Assembly: GCF_014648295.1 (NCBI RefSeq)
Contig: NZ_BMQV01000007.1
Location: 1 to 64,000 of the forward strand
DNA from: Shewanella saliphila
GTDB taxonomy: Bacteria > Pseudomonadota > Gammaproteobacteria > Enterobacterales > Shewanellaceae
Reading direction: 5' to 3'
Length of the DNA stretch: 64,000 nt
Part shown: piece after piece, positions 1 to 7,926 of the stretch
Layout of the letters: every line of letters starts with the position of its first letter
Position numbering within the stretch: the stretch's first letter is position 1
Notes under the pieces: model-generated
What the model was told of the DNA's origin: nothing
Databases searched by the model: none
Seen by the model: only the letters and a program-made list of their open reading frames with translations
Made by a program: the position numbers and the translations under genes

Positions 1-11
1 TTGGGAGGCGT

Positions 12-39
12 ATTTTACGCTTTCCCGTGTTGGCGTCAA
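12..39 (-). promoter_or_regulatory. rRNA operon promoter P2
   Basis: Read on the minus strand, a -35 TTGACG (34-39) and a -10 TAAAAT (12-17) are separated by 16 bases. They are followed by a GC-rich discriminator and flanked by a GGGAAAGCGTA-like stretch that resembles the E. coli rrn P2 core. It fires leftward off the window, so the 16S gene should begin shortly beyond base 1. Confidence 0.85.
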
Positions 40-145
40 GTGTTTTTTCAAACTTTCTTTTCGCCGTTGAATTGTGTGTTTTGAAGCACTTAATTCAACC
101 TAACTCGGTGACCGCTTTCGCTGTCTGCCGTGTCAGTGGATGCGC

Positions 146-173
146 ATTATAGGCACCATGAGATTTAGTGCAA
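146..173 (-). promoter_or_regulatory. rRNA operon promoter P1
   Basis: On the minus strand, TTGCAC (168-173) and TATAAT (146-151) are 16 bases apart, the short spacer typical of growth-rate-controlled rrn P1 promoters. The discriminator GCGCATCCACTGACACGG closely matches the E. coli rrnB P1 start region. An A/T-rich tract upstream (174-195) looks like an UP element. P1 lies about 135 bases before P2, the usual tandem arrangement. Confidence 0.88.
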
Positions 174-195
174 CCCCTTTTTTAATAGTTTTATC

Positions 196-627
196 TCAAA
201 ACAGCTCAAGCGAACACTATTCGAACAGAACACATTAAAAACGGTTAAAAACACAACATAAAAGCAACTTTTGGGAGCTTTTAGGATTAGGTTGACTGTC
301 ACTTTCGGTTTTTTGCGATTTCTTAATGCAATTAACAAGCTTTGATAAGTCAGTTAGCGCAGGTAATCGTGATATCGATAATTGATTCAATGAACATAAC
401 AACGACTGATTCAGTCGTTACTCTCGCTACTTACTCCCTCATAGTGAAATAAGCTATGTAGGTAATCGTTACTATTACCTTATAGGAGTAGTCGCGACTG
501 TTTTTAAAAATCGATATCTACAGTAAGCGATATCTAATGCAATCTATCTCTAAACAGATGTTAACTTTTTTCAAACAGACTTTAACTATAGTACAAATAC
601 AGTCTCTGGGTGAGAAAAGTGGTGCTT
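196..627. other. non-coding region upstream of rrn P1, downstream of pssA
   Basis: I see no gene in this AT-rich stretch. It contains a perfect 19-base palindrome (401-419, arms AACGACTGA/TCAGTCGTT), two copies of AGGTAATCGT about 100 bases apart (361 and about 461) and inverted copies of GATATCGAT near 371 and 509. The position behind rrn P1 suggests Fis or other activator sites, but no consensus could be assigned with confidence. Confidence 0.4.
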
Positions 628-660
628 TTAAAAAAAATAACGCCATCGAATTAATGGCGC
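628..660 (-). terminator. intrinsic terminator of pssA
   Basis: The minus-strand transcript forms a hairpin with arms CGCCAT/ATGGCG (641-646 and 654-659) followed by a T-rich run (628-640). It lies about 50 bases after the pssA stop. Confidence 0.75.
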
Positions 661-712
661 GATTTATGAGTGATACAACTCAGTAGTTATCTGGTTGATT
701 TGGGAAGCGATA

Positions 713-1561
713 CTATTGTGGATTATCCTTTGTTGGCATGGCTTGGGTTTTATCTTCGCCATGAGGTTCTGCCATGTCTTGCTGAGGTTCTGTTTCATTA
801 GGATCTACTGGCTCATCCCCAACAATATGCTCAACCTTTAACTTTTTAATGGTCTTGATAGTGATGAATGGACCTGACAATGCATATATATAGAAACCTA
901 AACATAAAATGATGGCCGGTTCGACTGAAACAACAACAAATACGCCGACCAATAATAACATAACGATGAAATTGACCCTACCGCGCCAATCGACTTCTTT
1001 AAATGAGTGATATCTGAAATTACTTACCATTAACAGCCCGGTTAAGGCGGTGACAAAGGCTACGATATAGCTAATGTTTGTTGGATCAATTTCATATTTG
1101 CTACCACTCCAGATGCTTCCGGCAATTAATGCAGCTGCAGCTGGACTTGCAAGCCCTTGAAAAAATCGTTTATCAGCAACACCCACTTGGGTATTAAACC
1201 GCGCGAGGCGTAATGCGGCACAAGCACAATAGATGAAAGAAGCCAACCAACCTATTTTGCCTAAATCTTGTAGTGCCCAGTTATATACTAATATTGCAGG
1301 GGCCATCCCAAACGACACCATATCGGCCATGCTATCGTATTCTGCACCAAAGTCGCTTTGTGTATTCGTGAGTCTTGCGACTCTTCCATCTAATCCATCG
1401 CAAATCATCGCAATAAAAATTGCAATTGCAGCGGATTCAAAGTGACCATTCATAGATGAAATCACGGCATAGAACCCAGAAAAGAGTCCTGCTGTGGTAA
1501 ATAAGTTAGGTAATAAGTAAATACCTTTATTTTTTACTGTTTGATTTGATGAATTTTGCAT
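713..1561 (-). CDS. pssA: CDP-diacylglycerol--serine O-phosphatidyltransferase
   Basis: Makes phosphatidylserine from CDP-diacylglycerol and L-serine in the inner membrane, the committed step to phosphatidylethanolamine. The CDP-alcohol phosphatidyltransferase signature DG-x2-AR-x8-G-x3-D-x3-D is complete at residues 58-80, with the metal-binding aspartates at 58, 76 and 80. Several hydrophobic helices follow and the tail (about residues 245-282) is acidic and hydrophilic. This is the multi-spanning membrane type of PssA, not the soluble phospholipase-D-like enzyme of E. coli. The gene is monocistronic, divergent from a DUF4124 gene, with its own terminator. The ATG at 1561 has only a weak Shine-Dalgarno sequence. 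Confidence 0.93.
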   Translation of the reverse strand: MQNSSNQTVKNKGIYLLPNLFTTAGLFSGFYAVISSMNGHFESAAIAIFIAMICDGLDGRVARLTNTQSDFGAEYDSMADMVSFGMAPAILVYNWALQDLGKIGWLASFIYCACAALRLARFNTQVGVADKRFFQGLASPAAAALIAGSIWSGSKYEIDPTNISYIVAFVTALTGLLMVSNFRYHSFKEVDWRGRVNFIVMLLLVGVFVVVSVEPAIILCLGFYIYALSGPFITIKTIKKLKVEHIVGDEPVDPNETEPQQDMAEPHGEDKTQAMPTKDNPQ

Positions 1562-1659
1562 ACACTTTAAACAATATTGTTTTAGATGTTGGATTTATAC
1601 TCAAGATAGCATATTTTGGAACAATCAAGCATAGCGTCATTTTAGCCTTGGGAACTCAC

Positions 1660-2100
1660 ATGGGAATTTTTCGTTTAGTTACTAGTTTAATCCTTATTAC
1701 CTTTAGCTGTTTTTTGTATGCTGAGCCCATTTATACCTGGGTTGATAAAGCGGGCGTTGTGCATTACAGCCAGCAGCCGCCTAAAGGTGTAGATGCTACA
1801 TTAATTTATAGCGAAGATATGGAGCCCGCCAAAATAGGGACTCGTGCTCCGCAAAGAAAAACGTCACCCACTAAAGAGATGACAGATTTAGAAAAGTCAG
1901 CACAGATCATCAATGCACAAGACCAAAAACAAGCTGTAGAGATTTGTGAAAGTGCTAAGCACAGCCTTAATGTATTAACCACTCACAGCCAGTTAAACCA
2001 GCAGAATAAAGAAACCGGTGAAACCGTTGCAATGACAGAAGAGCAAAGACAAGCAGCGATTGCTGAAAACACTGAACGAGTAAAGTTATTTTGCAAATAA
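1660..2100 (+). CDS. DUF4124 domain-containing exported protein
   Basis: 146-residue protein of unknown function. Residues 1-21 form a signal peptide with a likely cleavage after YA before EP. The following stretch (IYTWVDKAGVVHYSQQPP) is the DUF4124 core, which in this family follows the signal peptide directly. The rest is hydrophilic, with two cysteines near residues 112 and 145 that could form a disulfide in the periplasm. I chose the ATG at 1660 because it starts the signal peptide and has GGAAC upstream. The frame is open further upstream, to 1546, but that would bury the signal peptide. It is divergent from pssA and convergent with clpB. Confidence 0.75.
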   Translation: MGIFRLVTSLILITFSCFLYAEPIYTWVDKAGVVHYSQQPPKGVDATLIYSEDMEPAKIGTRAPQRKTSPTKEMTDLEKSAQIINAQDQKQAVEICESAKHSLNVLTTHSQLNQQNKETGETVAMTEEQRQAAIAENTERVKLFCK

Positions 2101-2112
2101 CACAAACACTTA

Positions 2113-2145
2113 AACAAAAAAAGGGAGCTTTCGCTCCCTTTTTGA
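2113..2145. terminator. bidirectional terminator between DUF4124 gene and clpB
   Basis: An 8-bp stem AAGGGAGC/GCTCCCTT (2121-2128 and 2133-2140) with a TTTC loop is flanked by an A run on the left and a T run on the right. It can therefore serve both convergent genes. Confidence 0.85.
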
Positions 2146-2160
2146 TTTTACACAGTTAGC

Positions 2161-4734
2161 TTATTGCTCAAACGTTAACACCCCATCAACCACATCGACA
2201 TTAATCATCTTACCTGGCAATAATTGTCCGCGAAGTAGTTTCTGCGCCAATGGATTTTCAACTTCCTGCTGTAAGGCACGTTTTAATGGACGCGCACCAT
2301 AAACGGGGTCGAAACCGGCTTCGGCAATTAGCGATAAAGCCGCATCAGTTAACTGAATATCAAACTCTTTCTCAACCAAACGTTTACGCAGTAACTCAAG
2401 CTGAATACTCGCAATATGTTTAATGTTTTCCGCATCCAATGGATGGAACACGACAGATTCATCGACACGGTTTAAAAACTCTGGACGGAAGTTTTGCATC
2501 ACCACCTCCATCACGCTTTCTTTCATTTCGTCATAACTGGCACGACCAAAGCTTTCCTGGATCCGGTCTGACCCTAAGTTAGATGTCATGATGATAACGG
2601 TGTTTTTAAAATCAACCGTACGTCCTTGGCCATCGGTTAATCGTCCATCATCTAGCACTTGCAGTAAAATGTTAAACACATCTGGATGCGCTTTTTCAAC
2701 TTCATCAAGCAAGATAACCGAATAAGGTTTACGTCGAACTGCTTCTGTTAGATAACCACCTTCTTCATATCCGACATATCCGGGAGGTGCACCGACTAGG
2801 CGTGACACGGTATGTTTTTCCATAAATTCTGACATATCGATGCGCACCAGTGCCGATTCGGTATCAAATAAAAACTTAGCCAGTGATTTACATAACTCGG
2901 TTTTACCGACCCCGGTTGGCCCAAGGAACAAAAATGAACCAATAGGGCGCTGTGGATCAGCAAGACCTGCACGACTACGACGAATGGCATTGGATACAGC
3001 ATCAACGGCTTCATGTTGACCAATTACGCGCTCGTGTAATGCATCTTCCATGTGCAAGAGTTTTTCGCGCTCACCTTCAAGCATTTTTGATACCGGGATA
3101 CCGGTTGCTTTTGACAATACTTCTGCAATTTCGATATCGGTAACCTTATTACGTAATAAAGTCATATCTTGCATTTCAGCTTGTGAAGCTAAATCGAGCT
3201 GTTTTTCAAGCTCAGGGATCCGTCCATACTGTAACTCAGACATTCGGGTTAAATCACCAGCACGTCTTGCCACCTCTAGATCTAGGCGAGCTTGTTCAAG
3301 ATCAGCTTTGATATGCTGGGTTCCTGCTAATGCGGCTTTTTCAGTATGCCAAATCTCATTAAGCTCAGCGGCGTGGCTTTCAACTTCTTTCAACTCTTGT
3401 TGTAAAAAGTCTAAACGTTTGCGGCTGGCGTCATCGGTTTCTTTACTGAGCGCTTGCTCTTCTAGCTTCAACTGAATCGCACGACGTTCTAGCTTATCTA
3501 ACGCCTCGGGTTTTGAATCGATTTGCATACGAATACTCGATGCAGCTTCGTCAATTAAGTCGATAGCTTTATCGGGTAACTTTCTGTCTGAAATATAGCG
3601 ATGTGACATAGTTGCAGCGGCAACAATGGCAGGGTCGGTAATTTCAACATGATGATGCAACTCATAGCGCTCTTTTAAACCACGTAAGATTGCAATGGTG
3701 TCTTCTACACTTGGCTCATCAACAATCACTTTTTGGAAACGGCGCTCAAGTGCTGCATCTTTTTCAATGTATTGGCGATACTCATCTAACGTTGTGGCGC
3801 CAACACAATGTAAGTCACCACGGGCTAGAGCAGGCTTTAACATATTACCGGCATCCATGGCACCTTCGCCTTTGCCAGCGCCAACCATAGTATGCAATTC
3901 ATCAATAAAGAGAATTACCTGCCCTTCTTCTTGCGACAACTCGTTTAATACTGCTTTGAGACGTTCTTCAAACTCACCGCGATATTTTGCGCCCGCAATA
4001 AGCGAGCCCATGTCGAGTGATAACACCCGCTTGTTTTTAATGCCTTCTGGCACCTCACCATTAATGATCCGTTGAGCTAAACCTTCAACAATGGCCGTTT
4101 TACCTACCCCAGGTTCACCAATTAATACGGGGTTGTTTTTACTCCGGCGTTGCAAAACCTGAATAGTACGGCGAATTTCGTCGTCGCGGCCAATCACGGG
4201 GTCCAGTTTGCCCTGCTCTGCGCGTTCGGTTAAATCGACAGTAAACTTTTTCAATGCTTGGCGTTGGTCTTCTGCATTTGGATCATCAACTTTTTGACCT
4301 CCACGCATGTCCTCAATGGTTTTTTCCATGAGTTCTTTGCTAGCACCCGATTCTTTTAACGCTTTTGACAATGAATCGTTGTTTTCTAAGGCAGCAAGCA
4401 CAAACAATTCTGACGAAATGTATTTGTCTTTACGTTTTTGTGCCAGCTTGTCGCATAAATTCAGTAGACGGATTAATCCCTGAGACAATTGAACGTCGCC
4501 ACCGGTACCATCGACTTGCGGTAAACGCTCTAACTCTTGGGTCACTGCAGAGCGAAGCGCGCTAACACGAATGCCAGCTTGGGTTAACAATGGATGAATA
4601 GAGCCAGAATCTTGATTTAATAGCGCCATCATTAAGTGAGTGGGTTCGATAAATTGATGATCGCGCCCCAAGGCTAATGATTGGGCATCAGAAATAGCAA
4701 TTTGAAACTTATTAGTCATACGATCGAGTCTCAT
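2161..4734 (-). CDS. clpB: ATP-dependent chaperone ClpB
   Basis: Hexameric AAA+ disaggregase that works with DnaK to rescue aggregated proteins in the cytoplasm. At 857 residues it matches E. coli ClpB exactly in length. The N-terminal Clp repeat domain spans about 1-150. AAA module 1 has Walker A GEPGVGKT near 206-213, and the coiled-coil M domain lies about 410-520. AAA module 2 has Walker A GPTGVGKT near 605-612, followed by the GYVG pore loop. AGGAGG lies just before the ATG. A near-perfect sigma-32 promoter sits 70-100 bases upstream. It is transcribed toward the DUF4124 gene and probably forms its own heat-shock transcription unit. Confidence 0.98.
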   Translation of the reverse strand: MRLDRMTNKFQIAISDAQSLALGRDHQFIEPTHLMMALLNQDSGSIHPLLTQAGIRVSALRSAVTQELERLPQVDGTGGDVQLSQGLIRLLNLCDKLAQKRKDKYISSELFVLAALENNDSLSKALKESGASKELMEKTIEDMRGGQKVDDPNAEDQRQALKKFTVDLTERAEQGKLDPVIGRDDEIRRTIQVLQRRSKNNPVLIGEPGVGKTAIVEGLAQRIINGEVPEGIKNKRVLSLDMGSLIAGAKYRGEFEERLKAVLNELSQEEGQVILFIDELHTMVGAGKGEGAMDAGNMLKPALARGDLHCVGATTLDEYRQYIEKDAALERRFQKVIVDEPSVEDTIAILRGLKERYELHHHVEITDPAIVAAATMSHRYISDRKLPDKAIDLIDEAASSIRMQIDSKPEALDKLERRAIQLKLEEQALSKETDDASRKRLDFLQQELKEVESHAAELNEIWHTEKAALAGTQHIKADLEQARLDLEVARRAGDLTRMSELQYGRIPELEKQLDLASQAEMQDMTLLRNKVTDIEIAEVLSKATGIPVSKMLEGEREKLLHMEDALHERVIGQHEAVDAVSNAIRRSRAGLADPQRPIGSFLFLGPTGVGKTELCKSLAKFLFDTESALVRIDMSEFMEKHTVSRLVGAPPGYVGYEEGGYLTEAVRRKPYSVILLDEVEKAHPDVFNILLQVLDDGRLTDGQGRTVDFKNTVIIMTSNLGSDRIQESFGRASYDEMKESVMEVVMQNFRPEFLNRVDESVVFHPLDAENIKHIASIQLELLRKRLVEKEFDIQLTDAALSLIAEAGFDPVYGARPLKRALQQEVENPLAQKLLRGQLLPGKMINVDVVDGVLTFEQ

Positions 4735-4803
4735 ATAACCTCCTAGGATCTGATACTTATGTAATGGGAAATTAATTCAGAAATGAATAATTTGTTAACT
4801 TAA

Positions 4804-4831
4804 AGATGGGGGCAATTAATGTGATTTCAAG
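4804..4831 (-). promoter_or_regulatory. sigma-32 heat-shock promoter of clpB
   Basis: On the minus strand CTTGAAA (4825-4831) and CCCCATCT (4804-4811) are separated by exactly 13 bases. This matches the RpoH consensus CTTGAAA-N13/14-CCCCATNT. It lies about 70 bases before the clpB start codon. Confidence 0.9.
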
Positions 4832-4886
4832 CTTAAAACTTAATCTAGATCAATAAATCGTCTATTTTTTGAACTTGAACGAATTA

Positions 4887-5639
4887 TTATGATTTTAGCC
4901 AGATAAGCGACGCCATGCGGCCAGTTTGTTGATCGCGACGATACGAAAAATAGTCAGGGTCAGTAAAAGTACACACATTAGCATTGAATACTTGTGACAC
5001 GCCCATTTGCGCTAAACATAAAGAAGCAAGACCGGGTAAATCGGCAAGATATTTGTTGTGATGAGAAATAAAGTATTGCGCGGCTTGAGGGTGTTTTTGC
5101 ATAAAAGCATCGCGTACCTCAGCGCCGACTTCAAAAGCCTGCGGCCCAATTGCTGGACCTAAATAAGCCATGAGCTCAGTGGTAGCTGAGCCAAATAATT
5201 CAACCGCTTGTTCAATCACGCCAGCACACAACCCGCGCCAGCCTGCATGTACCGCTGCCACTTCTGTACCTTGTTGATTACATAACAATACAGGTAAACA
5301 GTCTGCTGTCATGACTGCTAACACATCACCAGCTTTATTACTGTAACTTGCATCGGCTTTTATCGGTGAAAGGCTTGTAGAATCCCTCACCGAATCACTC
5401 AGTTTTAGGTGCGCCATATTCACCACATCAACACCGTGCACTTGATCAAGCCATAATGGCTCAGCAGGTAAAGATAGCCGTTGGCGTAAAGCGGCACGAT
5501 TAGCCAAAACATGTTGCTGATTATCGCCAACATGCAACCCTAAATTTAAACTGTCAAATGGCGCTAAACTGCATCCGCCATGTCGATCAGTCATCGCTAT
5601 TGCGACATTATCAGGTAAAGGCCAATCGTGCTGGAGCAT
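4887..5639 (-). CDS. pgeF: peptidoglycan editing factor / multicopper-like polyphenol oxidase, YfiH family
   Basis: Family PgeF/YfiH (human homologue LACC1). E. coli YfiH keeps L-Ser-containing UDP-MurNAc precursors out of the wall, and family members also show purine-nucleoside phosphorylase activity. The zinc-site motifs are all present: LHVGD, DQVHG (residues about 62-66), ADCLPVLL near 113 and AVHAGWRG near 130. At 250 residues it is the usual length. The start codon overlaps the stop of rluD by one base (TAATG), so it is translationally coupled to rluD. It lies in the conserved rluD-pgeF-clpB order. Confidence 0.9.
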   Translation of the reverse strand: MLQHDWPLPDNVAIAMTDRHGGCSLAPFDSLNLGLHVGDNQQHVLANRAALRQRLSLPAEPLWLDQVHGVDVVNMAHLKLSDSVRDSTSLSPIKADASYSNKAGDVLAVMTADCLPVLLCNQQGTEVAAVHAGWRGLCAGVIEQAVELFGSATTELMAYLGPAIGPQAFEVGAEVRDAFMQKHPQAAQYFISHHNKYLADLPGLASLCLAQMGVSQVFNANVCTFTDPDYFSYRRDQQTGRMASLIWLKS

Positions 5640-6613
5640 TATAAATACTCAATAGGGTTTAATTGCGTATCTTCACGTAACGCTTTGGTCAGCTCAACCA
5701 TGTCATCAGGAATTGGCGCATGCCAAGTCATGATTTCGCAGGTAAACGGATGCGCTAATTCTAAACGCACCGCGTGTAATGCTTGGCGGTTAAAGCCTTT
5801 CAATAACTCAAAAAATTCAGGGCTAGCATTTTTTGGGGGTCTTGGGCGACCGCCATACACTGGATCGCCAACCAAAACATGGCCAATGTGCGCCATATGC
5901 ACACGAATTTGGTGAGTACGACCGGTTTCAAGGCGTAAACGTAAACGCGTATGAGCACGGAACTTTTCAGCGACTCGATAGTGAGTTACAGATGGACGAC
6001 CACCATGAATCACCGCCATTTGTGTCCGTCTTGTGGCATGACGCTCAATCGGCTCATCAACGGTGCCACCAGCAGTCATAGTACCAAGCACAATGGCCTC
6101 ATATTCACGAACGATATCGCGCGCTTGCAATGCTGCAACCAAATGAGTTTGTGCTTCTACGGTTTTAGCCACAACCATCAACCCAGTCGTGTCTTTATCT
6201 AAACGATGCACAATACCGGCTCGTGGCACATGTTCAATGTCAGGGCAATGATGCAATAGCGCATTCATCAAGGTGCCGTCGGCATTACCCGCACCAGGGT
6301 GAACAACTAAACCCGCTTGTTTATTTACAACAATAATATGTTCGTCTTCATAAATAATATTTAAGTCGATATCTTGTGCCTTAGCACGCACTTCTTCTTC
6401 AAGTGTTGCTGTAACTTCTATCAACTGAGACTCGAAAACCTTTTCCCGTGGCTTGTCGACTGTGATACCGTCAATAGTAACTGCACCAGATAGGATCCAT
6501 TCCTTGATGCGTGTGCGCGAGTAGTCAGGGAACAAACCAGCTAATGCTTGGTCTAATCTCAGACCGGTTTGTGTTGCTGTTATCTCGCTTTTTAGATTAA
6601 TCTCTTGTGTCAT
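5639..6613 (-). CDS. rluD: 23S rRNA pseudouridine(1911/1915/1917) synthase
   Basis: Isomerises uridines in helix 69 of 23S rRNA, needed for full ribosome function. An S4 RNA-binding domain occupies about residues 17-75. The catalytic domain carries the RluA-family motif HRLDKDTTG (136-144), with the catalytic aspartate at residue 139, the same number as in E. coli RluD. At 324 residues it is typical. It is divergent from bamD, as in E. coli, and coupled downstream to pgeF. The leader contains a small hairpin (ACCCC/GGGGT, 6623-6638) whose right arm holds the best Shine-Dalgarno candidate. Confidence 0.95.
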   Translation of the reverse strand: MTQEINLKSEITATQTGLRLDQALAGLFPDYSRTRIKEWILSGAVTIDGITVDKPREKVFESQLIEVTATLEEEVRAKAQDIDLNIIYEDEHIIVVNKQAGLVVHPGAGNADGTLMNALLHHCPDIEHVPRAGIVHRLDKDTTGLMVVAKTVEAQTHLVAALQARDIVREYEAIVLGTMTAGGTVDEPIERHATRRTQMAVIHGGRPSVTHYRVAEKFRAHTRLRLRLETGRTHQIRVHMAHIGHVLVGDPVYGGRPRPPKNASPEFFELLKGFNRQALHAVRLELAHPFTCEIMTWHAPIPDDMVELTKALREDTQLNPIEYL

Positions 6614-6736
6614 AGGAACCGTACCCCAGTTTAGGGGTCCAAAGTGAATGTGCTATCTGTTACAATCGGATGTTTTCTATTTTACCGTGAAATGGAAAAA
6701 TTCTTAACAACAACTTAAAAAGAATTGAATTCAAGT

Positions 6737-7498
6737 ATGTATAAATTTGCCCAAGGTGCCGCCCTAGTAATACTTTCACTGGCTTTAACAGCCTGTAGTA
6801 GCAGTCCAGAAGAAGATGAATTTACAAGAAATGCATCTCCTGATCAGCTCTATACTCAAGCAAGAACATCAATGGAATTAGGGAATTACTCTAAAGCCGT
6901 ACGTTCACTTGAAGCATTGGATTCTCGTTATCCATTTGGCCCGCACAAGACTCAAGTTCAATTAGATTTGATTTATGCGTATTACAAAATGGACGACGCG
7001 GCCTCTGGAATTGCTAACATTGATCGCTTTTTACGCCTCAATCCAACACATCCAAATATTGATTACGTGCATTATATGCGCGGTTTAACCAATATGCAGG
7101 CAGATAATTATTTATTTCACGATTTAATGAATATCGATCGTACTGATCGCGATCCTAAAAATGCTCAAGATGCATTTAAAGATTTTGACCGCTTAATTAA
7201 ATCATACCCAAATAGTAAATATGCTGCCGATGCGCAACACCGCATGCAGTTTTTGAAAAACCGTTTAGCGCAGTATTCTATTAAGGTAGCCGAGTATTAT
7301 ATCAAAATGAACGCCTGGAGTGCAGCAGCAATTCGTGCGCAAACGGTTATGGAAAAATTCCCAGGTACTCCTGCAACCGAACGCGCTCTAGAAATCATGT
7401 CTGAAGCATACGAAGAATTAGGCCAAGAAAAGTTACAAGAGCACATTAAAATGGTGATGCGAGCTAACTTCCCGAACAATGAAACACTCACTAACTAA
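6737..7498 (+). CDS. bamD: outer-membrane assembly lipoprotein BamD
   Basis: Essential lipoprotein of the BAM complex that folds beta-barrel proteins into the outer membrane. The signal peptide ends in the lipobox LTAC with the acylated cysteine at residue 20. A run of TPR-like helical repeats follows (about residues 35-240), typical of the YfiO/ComL family. I chose the ATG at 6737. An in-frame TTG at 6725 would add four residues and neither start has a strong Shine-Dalgarno sequence. It is divergent from rluD and followed by a clear terminator. It is the only BAM gene in the window. Confidence 0.93.
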   Translation: MYKFAQGAALVILSLALTACSSSPEEDEFTRNASPDQLYTQARTSMELGNYSKAVRSLEALDSRYPFGPHKTQVQLDLIYAYYKMDDAASGIANIDRFLRLNPTHPNIDYVHYMRGLTNMQADNYLFHDLMNIDRTDRDPKNAQDAFKDFDRLIKSYPNSKYAADAQHRMQFLKNRLAQYSIKVAEYYIKMNAWSAAAIRAQTVMEKFPGTPATERALEIMSEAYEELGQEKLQEHIKMVMRANFPNNETLTN

Positions 7499-7522
7499 GT
7501 GAGTTCGCATCATTGAATGAAT

Positions 7523-7547
7523 AAAACGCTCTTCGGAGCGTTTTTTA
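7523..7547 (+). terminator. terminator of bamD
   Basis: A stem AAACGCTC/GAGCGTTT with a TTCG tetraloop is followed by six T. It sits 25 bases after the bamD stop. Confidence 0.9.
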
Positions 7548-7688
7548 TATGTGGGCAGTTACACAACCATATTTTTTGAGTCGTTTAATCAACTTTTGGG
7601 CTTTAGTGCACAAAATGGATAAATTAACGCCGATACGGATAAAATACGTCCAAACGCATCGATTTTTACGATAAAAAGTAAAAACAAG

Positions 7689-7717
7689 TTGACTCAACAG
7701 GCCAAAACCCTTTAAAT
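7689..7717 (+). promoter_or_regulatory. promoter of tRNA-Phe
   Basis: TTGACT (7689-7694) and TTAAAT (7712-7717) are separated by 17 bases, with a GC-rich discriminator (GCGTCCGTC) before the tRNA. This arrangement is typical of stable-RNA promoters. Confidence 0.6.
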
Positions 7718-7727
7718 TGCGTCCGTC

Positions 7728-7803
7728 GCCCGAATAGCTCAGTCGGTAGAGCAGAGGATTGAAAATCCTCGTGTCCCTGGTTCGATTCCGGGTTCGGGCA
7801 CCA
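7728..7803 (+). tRNA. tRNA-Phe (anticodon GAA)
   Basis: 76 bases including the encoded 3' CCA. The acceptor stem GCCCGAA pairs with TTCGGGC. The D-arm AGCTCAGTCGGTAGAGC, anticodon GAA at 7761-7763 and TTCGATT of the T-loop are all in place. It stands alone with its own promoter and terminator. Confidence 0.98.
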
Positions 7804-7842
7804 TATTTAGATTGGTGGCTAACGCGACTAATAACAGATTAA

Positions 7843-7873
7843 CAAAAAGGCCTCGCATTGCGGGGCCTTTTTG
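7843..7873. terminator. terminator after tRNA-Phe, also facing recJ
   Basis: ACAAAAAGGCC and GGCCTTTTTGT flank a CTCGC/GCGGG stem that uses G-U pairs. The A and T runs on both sides make it usable in either direction between tRNA-Phe and recJ, which converge here. Confidence 0.85.
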
Positions 7874-7926
7874 TGTTCAGTATTGATGAAGCTCAGTACA
7901 TCCTTGTACTAATGCGGTCTCCCCCA

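Noticed and set aside
3050..3475. 141-codon open frame on the plus strand inside clpB
   Set aside because: It is the reverse complement of the ClpB middle domain, with shadow composition and no ribosome site.
6725..6736. TTG start for bamD four codons upstream
   Set aside because: The ATG at 6737 gives a normal lipoprotein signal peptide and TTG has no better ribosome site.
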